Shown here: one piece after another, positions 1 through 6,861 of the stretch
Numbering within the stretch: position 1 is the first letter of the stretch
Layout: the number at the start of each line of letters is the position of its first letter
Assembly: GCA_026785745.1 (NCBI GenBank)
Contig: JAJAZO010000448.1
Location: 1 to 7,108, forward strand
Length of the DNA: 7,108 bases
DNA from: Chitinophagaceae bacterium
GTDB taxonomy: Bacteria > Bacteroidota > Bacteroidia > Chitinophagales > Chitinophagaceae
Reading direction: 5' to 3'
Program-made: the position numbers and the translations under genes
Notes under the pieces: model-generated
What the model was told of the DNA's origin: nothing
The model's database searches: none
Seen by the model: only the letters and a program-made list of their open reading frames with translations

Positions 1-1
1 C

Positions 2-2233
2 AACAATGAACTTTATAATCAGATTGTTGACATTTGGAGTCGTGTGGATACAATAATTACAGAATCATTAATCCATGAGCTGGCTAATGACAGGCAGGGA
101 TTCAATTCTGTTTTTATGATGCTTGACTCCGGTGCGAGGGGTTCTAAACAACAGATCAAACAGTTGGCTGGTATCAGAGGATTGATGGCTAAGCCAAGAA
201 AATCTGGTTCTACTGGTTCAGAGATCATTGAAAATCCAATTCTTTCCAACTTTAAAGGCGGATTGAATGTATTGGATTACTTCATCTCTACCCACGGTGC
301 CCGTAAAGGTCTGGCCGATACAGCTCTTAAAACAGCTGATGCCGGTTACCTTACCCGTCGTTTGGTTGACGTATCACAGGATATGGTAATTACAGAAGAA
401 GATTGCGGAACCCTTCGTGGTATTGCAACATCTGCTTTAAAAGATAATGAAGATGTTATTGAACCATTGAGCGACAGGATTGCCGGCCGTACCTCACTGC
501 ATGATGTTTATGAACCGATAAGCGAACAACTAATTGTTGCGGGAGGTGACGAGATTACTGTTGATGTATCAAGAAAAATTGAGGAGGCCGGTATTGAAAT
601 TGTTGAGATACGTTCAGTACTTACCTGTGAAAGCAAACGTGGTGTTTGTGTGAAGTGCTATGGTAAAAACCTTGCCTCTGGTAATATTGCACAGAGAGGT
701 GATGCAGTAGGTATTATTGCAGCACAATCTATTGGTGAGCCGGGTACACAGCTTACACTCCGTACCTTCCACGTAGGTGGTGTGGCTGGTTCTGCTTCTG
801 TAGAATCAACCTTAGCTGCCAAATTTGATGGTACTATACAGTTTGATGGGTTACGTACTGTTGTTATTGAAAATAAAGATGGTCTTAAATCACAGATTGT
901 AATCGGACGTACTGGTGAGGTTCGTATCATTGATACTAAGAATGATCGTCTGTTGATTACCAATAACATTCCTTATGGAGCCACTTTGAATGTAAAAGAT
1001 GGCCAGAAAGTAAATAAAGGAGATGTAGTCTGCACATGGGATCCGTTCAACAACGTAATCATGGCAGAAATAAATGGTAATGTGAAGTTTGAAAATGTAA
1101 TTGATGGTGTTACTTACCGTGAAGAAGCTGACGAACAAACAGGTCACCGTGAGAAAGTGGTAATTGAAACAAGAGATAAAACCAAGATACCTTCCATTCT
1201 TGTAGAAGGGAAAGAGAAGAAATCATATAACCTGCCGACCGGAAGCCATATCATTATGGAAGAAGGGGAAGAAGTAAAAGCCGGACAGGTGATAGTGAAG
1301 ATTCCAAGGGTATTAGGTAAACTAAGAGATATTACCGGAGGTCTTCCTCGTGTAACAGAATTGTTTGAAGCAAGAAATCCAAGCAACCCTGCGGTAGTTT
1401 CTGAAATTGATGGGGTGGTTTCTATGGGTGCTATTAAAAGAGGTAACCGTGAAATCATCATCGAAGCAAAAGATGGTGTGCAGAAAAAATATCTTGTTCC
1501 ATTGACTAGACAAATTCTTGCACAAGATGGCGACTTTGTAAAAGCTGGTGTTCCATTAAGTGATGGCCAGATTGCACCTTTCGATATTCTTTCAATTAAA
1601 GGTCCGTTTGCCGTACAGGAATATGTGGTGAATGAGATACAGGAAGTTTATCGTTTACAGGGTGTGAAGATCAATGACAAACACATTGAGTGTATCGTTC
1701 GTCAAATGATGCGTAAGGTGAACATTGTTGACCCTGGAGATACAAGATTCCTGGAAGATGATTTAACTGATAAGTTTGAGTTTGTAGAGGAGAACGATTA
1801 TATCTACGATAAGAAAGTGGTAACAGAGATAGGTGATAGCGGGAAACTCCGTGCAGGACAAATTGTATCACTGCGTGAAGTAAGAGAAGAGAATTCAATA
1901 CTTCATCGTAATGACAAGAAGCCTGTTGAATACCGTGACGCAAAACCTGCTACTTCCTCACCAACGCTGCTTGGTATTACCAAAGCTTCAATAGGTGTGC
2001 CAAGCTGGATTTCAGCTGCTTCATTCCAGGAAACTACGAAAGTGTTGTCTTCTGCTGCTATCAATGGTAAAACAGATGATATGTTGGGATTGAAAGAGAA
2101 TGTCATCACCTGTCACCCGATACCTGCAGGAACCGGACTGAGGGAATTTGAGAGTATGATTGTGGGTAGCAAAGAAGAGTATGAACTGCTGCAAAGCACC
2201 CGTGAGGCAATGGCTTTTGATGAAGAAGAATAG
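2..2233 (+). CDS. rpoC: DNA-directed RNA polymerase subunit beta' (RpoC), C-terminal part
   Basis: This is the C-terminal half of the beta' subunit, which forms the active-site cleft with beta. The reading frame is open to the left edge ([12 protein letters not shown] precedes the first GTG at 44), so the true start and the catalytic NADFDGD motif lie outside the window. About 743 residues are visible of the roughly 1,400 usual in the family. The second zinc site is complete: Cys codons at 404, 626, 647 and 656, spaced C-x6-C-x2-C for the last three as in E. coli. The bridge-helix/trigger-loop region at about 710-781 reads [16 protein letters not shown], with Leu where E. coli has Met932 and with the catalytic Arg and His kept. 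A long beta-rich insertion matching E. coli SI3 (about 785-1310) splits the trigger loop before [16 protein letters not shown]. The conserved C-terminal block LLGITKAS...[16 protein letters not shown] and GLKENVI...PAGTG is present, followed by an acidic tail. Codons are intact throughout. Confidence 0.99.
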   Translation, partial: NNELYNQIVDIWSRVDTIITESLIHELANDRQGFNSVFMMLDSGARGSKQQIKQLAGIRGLMAKPRKSGSTGSEIIENPILSNFKGGLNVLDYFISTHGARKGLADTALKTADAGYLTRRLVDVSQDMVITEEDCGTLRGIATSALKDNEDVIEPLSDRIAGRTSLHDVYEPISEQLIVAGGDEITVDVSRKIEEAGIEIVEIRSVLTCESKRGVCVKCYGKNLASGNIAQRGDAVGIIAAQSIGEPGTQLTLRTFHVGGVAGSASVESTLAAKFDGTIQFDGLRTVVIENKDGLKSQIVIGRTGEVRIIDTKNDRLLITNNIPYGATLNVKDGQKVNKGDVVCTWDPFNNVIMAEINGNVKFENVIDGVTYREEADEQTGHREKVVIETRDKTKIPSILVEGKEKKSYNLPTGSHIIMEEGEEVKAGQVIVKIPRVLGKLRDITGGLPRVTELFEARNPSNPAVVSEIDGVVSMGAIKRGNREIIIEAKDGVQKKYLVPLTRQILAQDGDFVKAGVPLSDGQIAPFDILSIKGPFAVQEYVVNEIQEVYRLQGVKINDKHIECIVRQMMRKVNIVDPGDTRFLEDDLTDKFEFVEENDYIYDKKVVTEIGDSGKLRAGQIVSLREVREENSILHRNDKKPVEYRDAKPATSSPTLLGITKASIGVPSWISAASFQETTKVLSSAAINGKTDDMLGLKENVITCHPIPAGTGLREFESMIVGSKEEYELLQSTREAMAFDEEE

Positions 2234-2249
2234 ATAAACTGGCAACAGG

Positions 2250-2333
2250 CAATTGACAACAAGTAAATATCAATACCAGGAGCAGGGTGTAAACTTTGCT
2301 CCTTTTTGTTTACCAATTGCTCATTGTCAATTG
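2250..2333. repeat. Inverted repeat enclosing the rpoC terminator
   Basis: CAATTGACAA at 2250-2259 is the exact reverse complement of TTGTCAATTG at 2324-2333. The two arms enclose the terminator hairpin at 2278-2303. A second, competing pairing exists: GCAATTG at 2249-2255 matches CAATTGC at 2314-2320. The arms are AT-rich, and this could be a fragment of a dispersed intergenic repeat or simply an outer stem of the 3' end of the rpoC mRNA. The inverted repeat is seen directly; its role is not known. Confidence 0.5.
2278..2310 (+). terminator. Intrinsic terminator of the rpoC transcript
   Basis: The arms 2278-2288 (AGGAGCAGGGT) and 2293-2303 (ACTTTGCTCCT) form an 11-bp stem with two G-T wobbles. 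The loop is GTAA, a GNRA-type tetraloop. A T-rich tail (TTTTTGTTT) follows from 2303. It lies 44 bp after the rpoC stop, where the rpoBC operon would be expected to end. Confidence 0.8.
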
Positions 2334-2358
2334 TATATTTTCTCTTTGCTGTTAAGGG

Positions 2359-2389
2359 TTTCCTAAAGTAAATCGAATCCTTATATTTA
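2359..2389 (+). promoter_or_regulatory. Candidate Bacteroidota-type promoter for the OmpH-like gene
   Basis: TTTC (2359-2362), a 19-bp spacer, then TATATTTA (2382-2389) followed by CACCC. Each box is one base off the Bacteroidota sigma-ABfr consensus (TTTG, 19-21 bp, TAnnTTTG). It lies between the rpoC terminator and the ATG at 2428 and would give a leader of about 30 nt. This is inferred from pattern only. Confidence 0.4.
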
Positions 2390-2427
2390 CACCCTCGTTC
2401 AGGGTTAATTTTGCTAAAATAGATTGA

Positions 2428-3036
2428 ATGAAAAATGGATTACTTATCTGGAATGTTATACTGACCCTGGTTACAGGATTTTTACTGGTGATGCACTTTG
2501 GTTCTAAAAAGGAAAATGGATCCGGAGGAAAGAAAATAACCGGGGATAGTTCGGCTATGAATAAACAGTTCCGAATTGCTTACTTTGAGATGGATTCTGT
2601 GGCGGCCAACTTCGATATGGTAAAAGGACTAAAAACAGAGTTGATCAATAAGGAAGATGGTATAAATGCAGAGATGTCAAACCGTGCTAAAGCCATTCAG
2701 CAGAAGTATAATTATTATCAGAACCTTGCACAGGCGGGCAATTTATCAGAAACCCAGTCAGATGCTGCCAGCAAGGAAATGAAAAGTATGGATGATGAAA
2801 TGAAGAACCGCAAACAGCAGCTTGACCAGGATTATAATAATTATATGATGACGAAGCAGAATGAGATTAAAACAAAAATAGAGGACTTCTTAAAAGAGTA
2901 TAATACTACTAAGGATTACTCTTATATTGTTTCTTATGAGCAAGGATTGTTTTATTTCAAGGATACGACTTATAATATTACGGCTGATGTTGTGAAAGGG
3001 CTGAATGAAAAATACAAGCCTGTAAAAAAGAACTGA
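2428..3036 (+). CDS. OmpH/Skp family periplasmic protein with N-terminal membrane anchor
   Basis: A 202-residue protein. Residues about 5-23 are strongly hydrophobic (a signal sequence or signal anchor without an obvious cleavage site), followed by a short Lys/Gly/Ser-rich linker. Residues about 48-65 (FRIAYFEMDSVAANFDMVKG) match the start of the OmpH/Skp domain. Residues about 65-160 are highly charged and Gln/Lys-rich, as expected for the long coiled-coil tentacles. The C-terminus (SYIVSYEQGLFYFKDTTYNITADVVKGLNEKY) matches the conserved last strand and helix of the family. Skp-type proteins are periplasmic trimeric chaperones that hold unfolded outer-membrane proteins; that role is inferred from the family. 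The gene stands alone between two terminators and has its own candidate promoter. ATG at 2428 is chosen because it begins the membrane segment. Family assignment is good; chaperone function is not proven. Confidence 0.85.
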   Translation: MKNGLLIWNVILTLVTGFLLVMHFGSKKENGSGGKKITGDSSAMNKQFRIAYFEMDSVAANFDMVKGLKTELINKEDGINAEMSNRAKAIQQKYNYYQNLAQAGNLSETQSDAASKEMKSMDDEMKNRKQQLDQDYNNYMMTKQNEIKTKIEDFLKEYNTTKDYSYIVSYEQGLFYFKDTTYNITADVVKGLNEKYKPVKKN

Positions 3037-3052
3037 TAACTTTTAATATCAT

Positions 3053-3084
3053 AAAACGTCCTTCCGAAACCGGAAGGACGTTTT
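3053..3084. terminator. Strong bidirectional hairpin terminator
   Basis: AAAACGTCCTTCCG (3053-3066) pairs perfectly with CGGAAGGACGTTTT (3071-3084), a 14-bp stem with loop AAAC. The 10-bp GC-rich core is flanked by an A4 run on the left and a T4 run on the right, so it could act on both strands. It lies 16 bp after the OmpH-like stop and would end that transcript. Confidence 0.85.
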
Positions 3085-3131
3085 GCTTTACGATGAAGGT
3101 GGTTCAAAAAATAATGTCTTATTTTGTGGGT

Positions 3132-4121
3132 ATGGAAGATTTTAAAAAATTGTTTGATTCCTTTTCTTCCCTGAAAGTGGGTGTGATTGGTGATGTGATG
3201 CTTGATACTTATATGTGGGGAAAGGTTGATCGTATTTCTCCGGAAGCTCCGGTGCCTGTAGTTACATTACAAAAAAAGGAATATCGGATAGGAGGGGCAG
3301 GGAATGTTGCGTTGAACTGCAAATCATTAGGCGCACAGGTATCGGTTTTATCGGTTACCGGTGATGATACGGAAGGTTTGTTGCTTGAACAACTATTTGA
3401 TGGCAGCAACATAGATTCAACATACCTTATAAAAAGCAACGACAGAATTACTACCAGTAAAACAAGGGTAATTAGCCGTAATCAACACATGATGAGGCTC
3501 GATGCAGAGATAACAGATGACTTGAATATCCGGGACGAAAAAATATTGCTGGAAAAAATTGAGACTTACATTTCAACCGTTGATCCGAATATTATCATTT
3601 TTGAGGATTATAATAAGGGAGTACTAACAGAAAAAGTGATTAATACAGTAACGGATTTATGTCGCCAGGCTGGTATTCTTACAGCAATTGACCCTAAGCG
3701 AAAGAATTTTTTTTCTTACAAGCAAGTAAATATTTTTAAACCCAATCTAAAAGAGGTAAAGGAAGGGTTGAATCTTTTAGTTGATGAAATCACTCTCCCG
3801 GGATTACAAAAAATTCATGCGGAGCTGAAAAATATCCTTCAGCATCAAATTTCTTTTATTACTCTCTCTGAGAAGGGTGTGTTTTATCAGCAGAACGTTC
3901 AGGCAGGACTTATTCAATCCCATCTGCGTAATATCGCTGATGTATCTGGTGCCGGTGATACAGTAATTGCAGTTGCATCAATGGTGTATGCCGTAACTAA
4001 GAATCCTCACCTGATGGCTGAAGTGGCTAATATAGCCGGTGGATTAGTTTGTGAAGAAGTAGGCACGGTGGCTATTTCCAAGGAGAGATTATTACATGAG
4101 TGTGAGTTATTGCTGTCCTGA
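3132..4121 (+). CDS. rfaE1: D-glycero-beta-D-manno-heptose-7-phosphate kinase (HldE N-terminal domain type, RfaE1)
   Basis: A PfkB/ribokinase-fold sugar kinase that phosphorylates heptose 7-phosphate at C1, a step of ADP-heptose synthesis for the LPS inner core. Counting from ATG 3132 (329 aa): GDVMLDTYMWGKVDRISPEAPVPV at about 20-43, close to E. coli HldE; GGAGNVALN at about 55-63; an ATP-site region near FITLSEKG; and the PfkB signature DVSGAGD at 270-276, whose last Asp is the expected catalytic base. The adenylyltransferase domain of E. coli HldE is absent, so a separate RfaE2/HldC protein is expected elsewhere. Start choice is uncertain. In-frame ATGs lie at 3093, 3114 and 3132. The first is only 8 bp past a strong terminator, and family members begin about a dozen residues before the GDVMLD block, so 3132 is preferred. 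No convincing promoter was seen. The 3' end overlaps the convergent minus-strand gene by 15 bp. Confidence 0.92.
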   Translation: MEDFKKLFDSFSSLKVGVIGDVMLDTYMWGKVDRISPEAPVPVVTLQKKEYRIGGAGNVALNCKSLGAQVSVLSVTGDDTEGLLLEQLFDGSNIDSTYLIKSNDRITTSKTRVISRNQHMMRLDAEITDDLNIRDEKILLEKIETYISTVDPNIIIFEDYNKGVLTEKVINTVTDLCRQAGILTAIDPKRKNFFSYKQVNIFKPNLKEVKEGLNLLVDEITLPGLQKIHAELKNILQHQISFITLSEKGVFYQQNVQAGLIQSHLRNIADVSGAGDTVIAVASMVYAVTKNPHLMAEVANIAGGLVCEEVGTVAISKERLLHECELLLS

Positions 4122-4784
4122 ATCCTTCTCCGCTTCTCTCATTCGTTTATTTATGAGGGCTTCATAATTTATAAATAACTCAAAGAAAATTTTTATTGCC
4201 GCAAATACCAGGATAAAAATTTTCCCGGCTCCAAAACTTAGAAACATGCTACCCACAATTACAGTAAACTGTTGAATAAAAATGCGTCCATACGGCTGGA
4301 ACATTAACATCATCAGCGAGGTGCTCCGGTACTCACCGGATAGAACGAACTCAATAATCATTTTATAACAGTAACAGAACACAAATATTCCCAGTACTAT
4401 TAATGAATCAGTATGCAGTAATTGCGGCCATTTATAAAAAAAATTCAAAGCATTTATACCCCTTCCCTTGCCGATGCCCGACACTTCAAAGAAGATGCTC
4501 ATTTGCACTACTACAAAAAATCCATAATGCACCAGGAAGAAAAGCATAAAAACCAGGCCGGATTGCCGGGTAGTTTTTCCATTAGTATGCCAGTTGTCTG
4601 TTTTTTTAACTAACGTAACAATGGCCATTTTAACCAGGTTAAAAATGCCAATGATGATTGATTCAAGACAATATACAAGGAACATTTCTTTTGGATCCCA
4701 CTTCCATGCCCACACACCTATTACTGGTAGCAGATTGGCAGCGATCAAAAAATAATCTGAAAGGGTTAATTCTTTTTTAAACAT
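4107..4784 (-). CDS. Polytopic membrane protein, DUF6498-like
   Basis: A 225-residue integral membrane protein of unknown function. From ATG 4784, hydrophobic segments lie at about residues 11-27, 34-58, 76-98, 127-147 and 168-200 (the last may be two), giving roughly five or six spans. The pattern of WxWDPxEMFLVYCLESIIIGIFN near the first loop and FFLVHYGFFVVVQ further on resembles the DUF6498 family; this naming is from memory and moderately sure. The C-terminus is charged (NKRMREAEKDSGQQ). The frame continues upstream to a GTG at 4856 and an ATG at 4844, but those starts would consume the whole gap to the divergent asparaginase gene. ATG 4784 begins the family-like part and leaves 74 bp for promoters. 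It overlaps the convergent kinase gene by 15 bp at its 3' end, with no terminator between. Confidence 0.75.
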   Translation of the reverse strand: MFKKELTLSDYFLIAANLLPVIGVWAWKWDPKEMFLVYCLESIIIGIFNLVKMAIVTLVKKTDNWHTNGKTTRQSGLVFMLFFLVHYGFFVVVQMSIFFEVSGIGKGRGINALNFFYKWPQLLHTDSLIVLGIFVFCYCYKMIIEFVLSGEYRSTSLMMLMFQPYGRIFIQQFTVIVGSMFLSFGAGKIFILVFAAIKIFFELFINYEALINKRMREAEKDSGQQ

Positions 4785-4795
4785 GGGTTGAAAAT

Positions 4796-4831
4796 CTTGT
4801 AGCTTATTCGTTGCCAAAATAACTAATTTCG
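4796..4831 (+). promoter_or_regulatory. Weak candidate promoter for the isoaspartyl peptidase gene
   Basis: TAATTTCG at 4824-4831 differs at one base from the Bacteroidota -7 box TAnnTTTG. CTTG at 4796-4799 could be a -33 box, but the 24-bp spacing is longer than the usual 19-21. It lies in the short divergent gap upstream of ATG 4859. Only suggestive. Confidence 0.22.
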
Positions 4832-4858
4832 GCAGCAATAACATACCCACCGGCACTT

Positions 4859-5821
4859 ATGTCAAAATATACAATAGTTATTCATGGCGGCGCAGGCACT
4901 ATTCTGAAACAGGATTTGACTGACGAAAAAGAATTAGCATATAAAACAGCCCTGGAAGTTGCATTGAATTCAGGTTATGCGTTGCTGGAAAAAGGTGGTT
5001 CAGCAGTAGAAGCTGTATTGACTGCTACGATGTCACTGGAAAATAATATCCTCTTTAACGCAGGTAAGGGTTCAGTATTTGCTAAAGATGGCAGCCAGGA
5101 AATGGATGCTTCTATTATGGAAGGAAAACATTTAATGGCTGGTGCAGTATGTGCTGTGAGAAATATCCGTAATCCGGTGGAACTGGCTTATACGATTATG
5201 ACCCAAAGCCAGCATGTAATGATGACGGGACAAGGTGCTTACGATTTTGCAAAGCTATATGGTATAAATACTGAACCGGATGAATATTTTTATTCGGAAT
5301 TCAGGCATACTCAATGGAAACAAATGCAGGATTCAGAAGAAACAGCATTGGACCATAATGTATTGATAAAGGATTCCGCCTCCGTCAAGACAACGGCGGA
5401 TAATAAAAAATTTGGAACTGTTGGTGCGGCTGCATTGGACATTCATGGAAATATTGCTGCTGCTACCAGTACAGGTGGCATGACAAACAAACAGTTTGGA
5501 AGAGTGGGAGATAGTCCAATCATTGGTGCAGGTACTTATGCCAATAATAAAACCTGTGCTATCAGTTGCACCGGGCATGGAGAACCATTTATCCGGGCAG
5601 TAACGGCTTATGATGTAAGTTGTTTGATGGAATACAAAGGGCTTTCTTTAGAAGAAGCTATGCGTATAGTAGTACATGATAAGCTGATGAAGATAAATGG
5701 CGAAGGAGGAATGATTGGAGTGGATGCTAAAGGGAATGCAGCAATGATATTTAATAGTGATGGAATGTACCGTGCAATAAGAAGCAGTGCCGGCCAAAAT
5801 GAAACAGCTATTTATAAATAA
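4859..5821 (+). CDS. iaaA: Isoaspartyl peptidase / plant-type L-asparaginase (Ntn hydrolase, IaaA type)
   Basis: A 320-residue class 2 (plant-type) asparaginase precursor that hydrolyses beta-aspartyl dipeptides and L-asparagine. It begins YTIVIHGGAGTI, the family N-terminus. LENNILFNAGKGSVFAKDGSQEMDASIM at about 60-87 is the metal-binding loop region. GTVG at 186-189 gives the autoproteolysis site, with Thr187 as the new N-terminal nucleophile of the beta subunit. STGGMTNK (about 204-211), GRVGDSP (214-220, substrate-binding Arg and Asp) and CTGHGE (237-242) follow the E. coli enzyme closely. Length is normal and no signal peptide is seen, so it is probably cytoplasmic. The gene is divergent from the membrane-protein gene and convergent with the cyanophycinase gene, 6 bp away. 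That neighbour suggests the physiological substrate may be beta-Asp-Arg from cyanophycin; the substrate is inference, the family is clear. Confidence 0.95.
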   Translation: MSKYTIVIHGGAGTILKQDLTDEKELAYKTALEVALNSGYALLEKGGSAVEAVLTATMSLENNILFNAGKGSVFAKDGSQEMDASIMEGKHLMAGAVCAVRNIRNPVELAYTIMTQSQHVMMTGQGAYDFAKLYGINTEPDEYFYSEFRHTQWKQMQDSEETALDHNVLIKDSASVKTTADNKKFGTVGAAALDIHGNIAAATSTGGMTNKQFGRVGDSPIIGAGTYANNKTCAISCTGHGEPFIRAVTAYDVSCLMEYKGLSLEEAMRIVVHDKLMKINGEGGMIGVDAKGNAAMIFNSDGMYRAIRSSAGQNETAIYK

Positions 5822-5827
5822 CAGCAG

Positions 5828-6676
5828 CTATTTAATCTGGAAAGTATCTCCGCTGGTATAAAGGCTGAACCGCATCTCATTAATTTTTATCAATTCTTTC
5901 TTTACTAATAGATTTTTGGGGTCAGACAAAACAACCACCTGGCTTTCACCCACCACTGTTATTTTTTTGCCCTGCACAATAATAGCTGTGGCTTCATCAA
6001 TACCAATACAGGTATAGGATGGGTACTTTGCCAGCACTGAAATTAAACGGTTATAACGGCTTCTTACAACGAAATGCTGATCAATAACCACCGTTTCCAG
6101 CAGGCCAAGACCTTCTTTCAGTTCAACATTATTAGTATGTATCATTTTAAAAGTAGCACTTGAAGAGTCGGCGGATAATTGGTTACCCGTTATCATTTGT
6201 TTACTCATTACTGCCGCACCGGCACTTGTTCCGGCAACAGTAGCCCCATTTTTATAAGCATAGTGTATAGCATCAACGACAGGAGTATTTAACACTACAC
6301 CCATAAAACGGGATTGATCACCTCCGGTAATGAAAATAAGTTTTGCATGTTTAAGTGAATCGAGCCATTTACTATCTTTTACAGTAGCTTTTGTAAAATT
6401 CAGATTGGCAATAATATTCTGGGTGGCTGGCTTCAGATCTTCTTTAATATAGTAATAGGAGCTGTCTGGCTCTGCACTTGACATTGGCAGGATAACGATA
6501 TAATCTTTTTTGCCCAGGTTTGCAGTTGAAATAAGTGACTGAACCAGTGCCGGTGGTCTGTCTCCCCCACCAATAATAAATAAATTGCCCTTTGGTGCAG
6601 GTAGTTTTGGCTGACAAAAACTGGTCAGATAAACTAACATTGATAAAGGGAACGTTAGAAAGTATTTTATTTTCAT
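5828..6676 (-). CDS. Secreted cyanophycinase-like serine peptidase (family S51)
   Basis: A 282-residue protein with an N-terminal signal sequence (MKIKYFLTFPLSMLVYLTSFCQ). Cleavage near Cys21/Gln22 is likely; the TSFC there is a poor lipobox because of the Phe before Cys. The mature part starts GNLFIIGGGDRP. FITGGDQSRF at about 115-124, the nucleophile elbow GTSAGAA at 149-155 (Ser151), and IDQHFVVRSRYNRL at about 198-211 with a conserved His201 match cyanophycinases of the peptidase E/S51 fold. The length fits. Cyanophycinase cuts the multi-L-arginyl-poly-L-aspartate polymer to beta-Asp-Arg dipeptides. The export signal suggests it acts in the periplasm or outside on polymer made by other cells, as in known extracellular forms. 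It converges on iaaA with a 6-bp gap, and its upstream region holds the palindromic element. Some S51 homologues may act on other Asp peptides, so the substrate is probable, not shown. Confidence 0.88.
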   Translation of the reverse strand: MKIKYFLTFPLSMLVYLTSFCQPKLPAPKGNLFIIGGGDRPPALVQSLISTANLGKKDYIVILPMSSAEPDSSYYYIKEDLKPATQNIIANLNFTKATVKDSKWLDSLKHAKLIFITGGDQSRFMGVVLNTPVVDAIHYAYKNGATVAGTSAGAAVMSKQMITGNQLSADSSSATFKMIHTNNVELKEGLGLLETVVIDQHFVVRSRYNRLISVLAKYPSYTCIGIDEATAIIVQGKKITVVGESQVVVLSDPKNLLVKKELIKINEMRFSLYTSGDTFQIK

Positions 6677-6740
6677 AAAATGAAAATATGAAAATCAATC
6701 CGATTTTAATGCTTTACTTATCCTGCAAATAACTGCATAA

Positions 6741-6828
6741 GGGTATCTCTAAAAACTAATCCCTCCAAGAGTTCTCCCCTCAAAAGAGTTTCTTTTGGTT
6801 AACTCTTGGAGAGTTTTTAGAGATGCCC
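6741..6828. repeat. 88-bp imperfect palindrome, MITE-like, flanked by ATAA direct repeats
   Basis: GGGTATCTCTAAAAACT (6741-6757) pairs along its full length with AGTTTTTAGAGATGCCC (6812-6828), with one G-T wobble. After a 5-nt bulge (6758-6762), CTCCAAGAGTT (6763-6773) pairs perfectly with AACTCTTGGAG (6801-6811). Inside is a 7-bp hairpin, CAAAAGA (6781-6787) with TCTTTTG (6791-6797). The whole unit is bounded by ATAA at 6737-6740 and again at 6829-6832, which looks like a 4-bp target duplication. It contains no ORF of its own. It lies between divergent genes, where a terminator is not expected, so a non-autonomous insertion (MITE or REP-like) is favoured over a terminator. Confidence 0.65.
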
Positions 6829-6837
6829 ATAATTTAG
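6805..6837 (+). promoter_or_regulatory. Weak candidate promoter for ispD
   Basis: TAATTTAG (6830-6837) is one base off TAnnTTTG, and CTTG (6805-6808) is one base off TTTG, with 21 bp between. If real, the -33 box lies inside the right arm of the palindrome, the -7 box overlaps the right ATAA repeat, and the ispD leader would be about 20 nt. Pattern evidence only. Confidence 0.25.
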
Positions 6838-6861
6838 CCCCGTTTCTTATTTTTACATTTC

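Noticed and set aside
785..1310. Large insertion splitting the RpoC trigger loop
   Set aside because: It aligns with the known SI3 insertion of E. coli-type beta' subunits, so it is expected and not a new domain or intein.
658..2316. Several open frames on the minus strand across rpoC (67-105 codons each)
   Set aside because: They lie opposite an intact, highly conserved rpoC reading frame, have no recognisable motifs, and overlap each other in different frames; they are shadow ORFs.
2391..2405. Small hairpin ACCCT-CGTTC-AGGGT near the presumed transcription start of the OmpH-like gene
   Set aside because: Only 5 bp with no supporting context; too weak to call a regulatory element.
4422..4613. 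63-codon plus-strand frame inside the minus-strand membrane-protein gene
   Set aside because: It is antisense to a coherent multi-span membrane protein and shows no motif or start context of its own.
5805..5834. Direct repeat CAGCTATTTA (5805-5814 and 5825-5834) and 12-bp palindrome TATTTATAAATA (5809-5820) at the iaaA/cyanophycinase junction
   Set aside because: Short and AT-rich, mostly within the end of iaaA and the start of the opposing stop region; no GC stem for a terminator, so it is likely chance.
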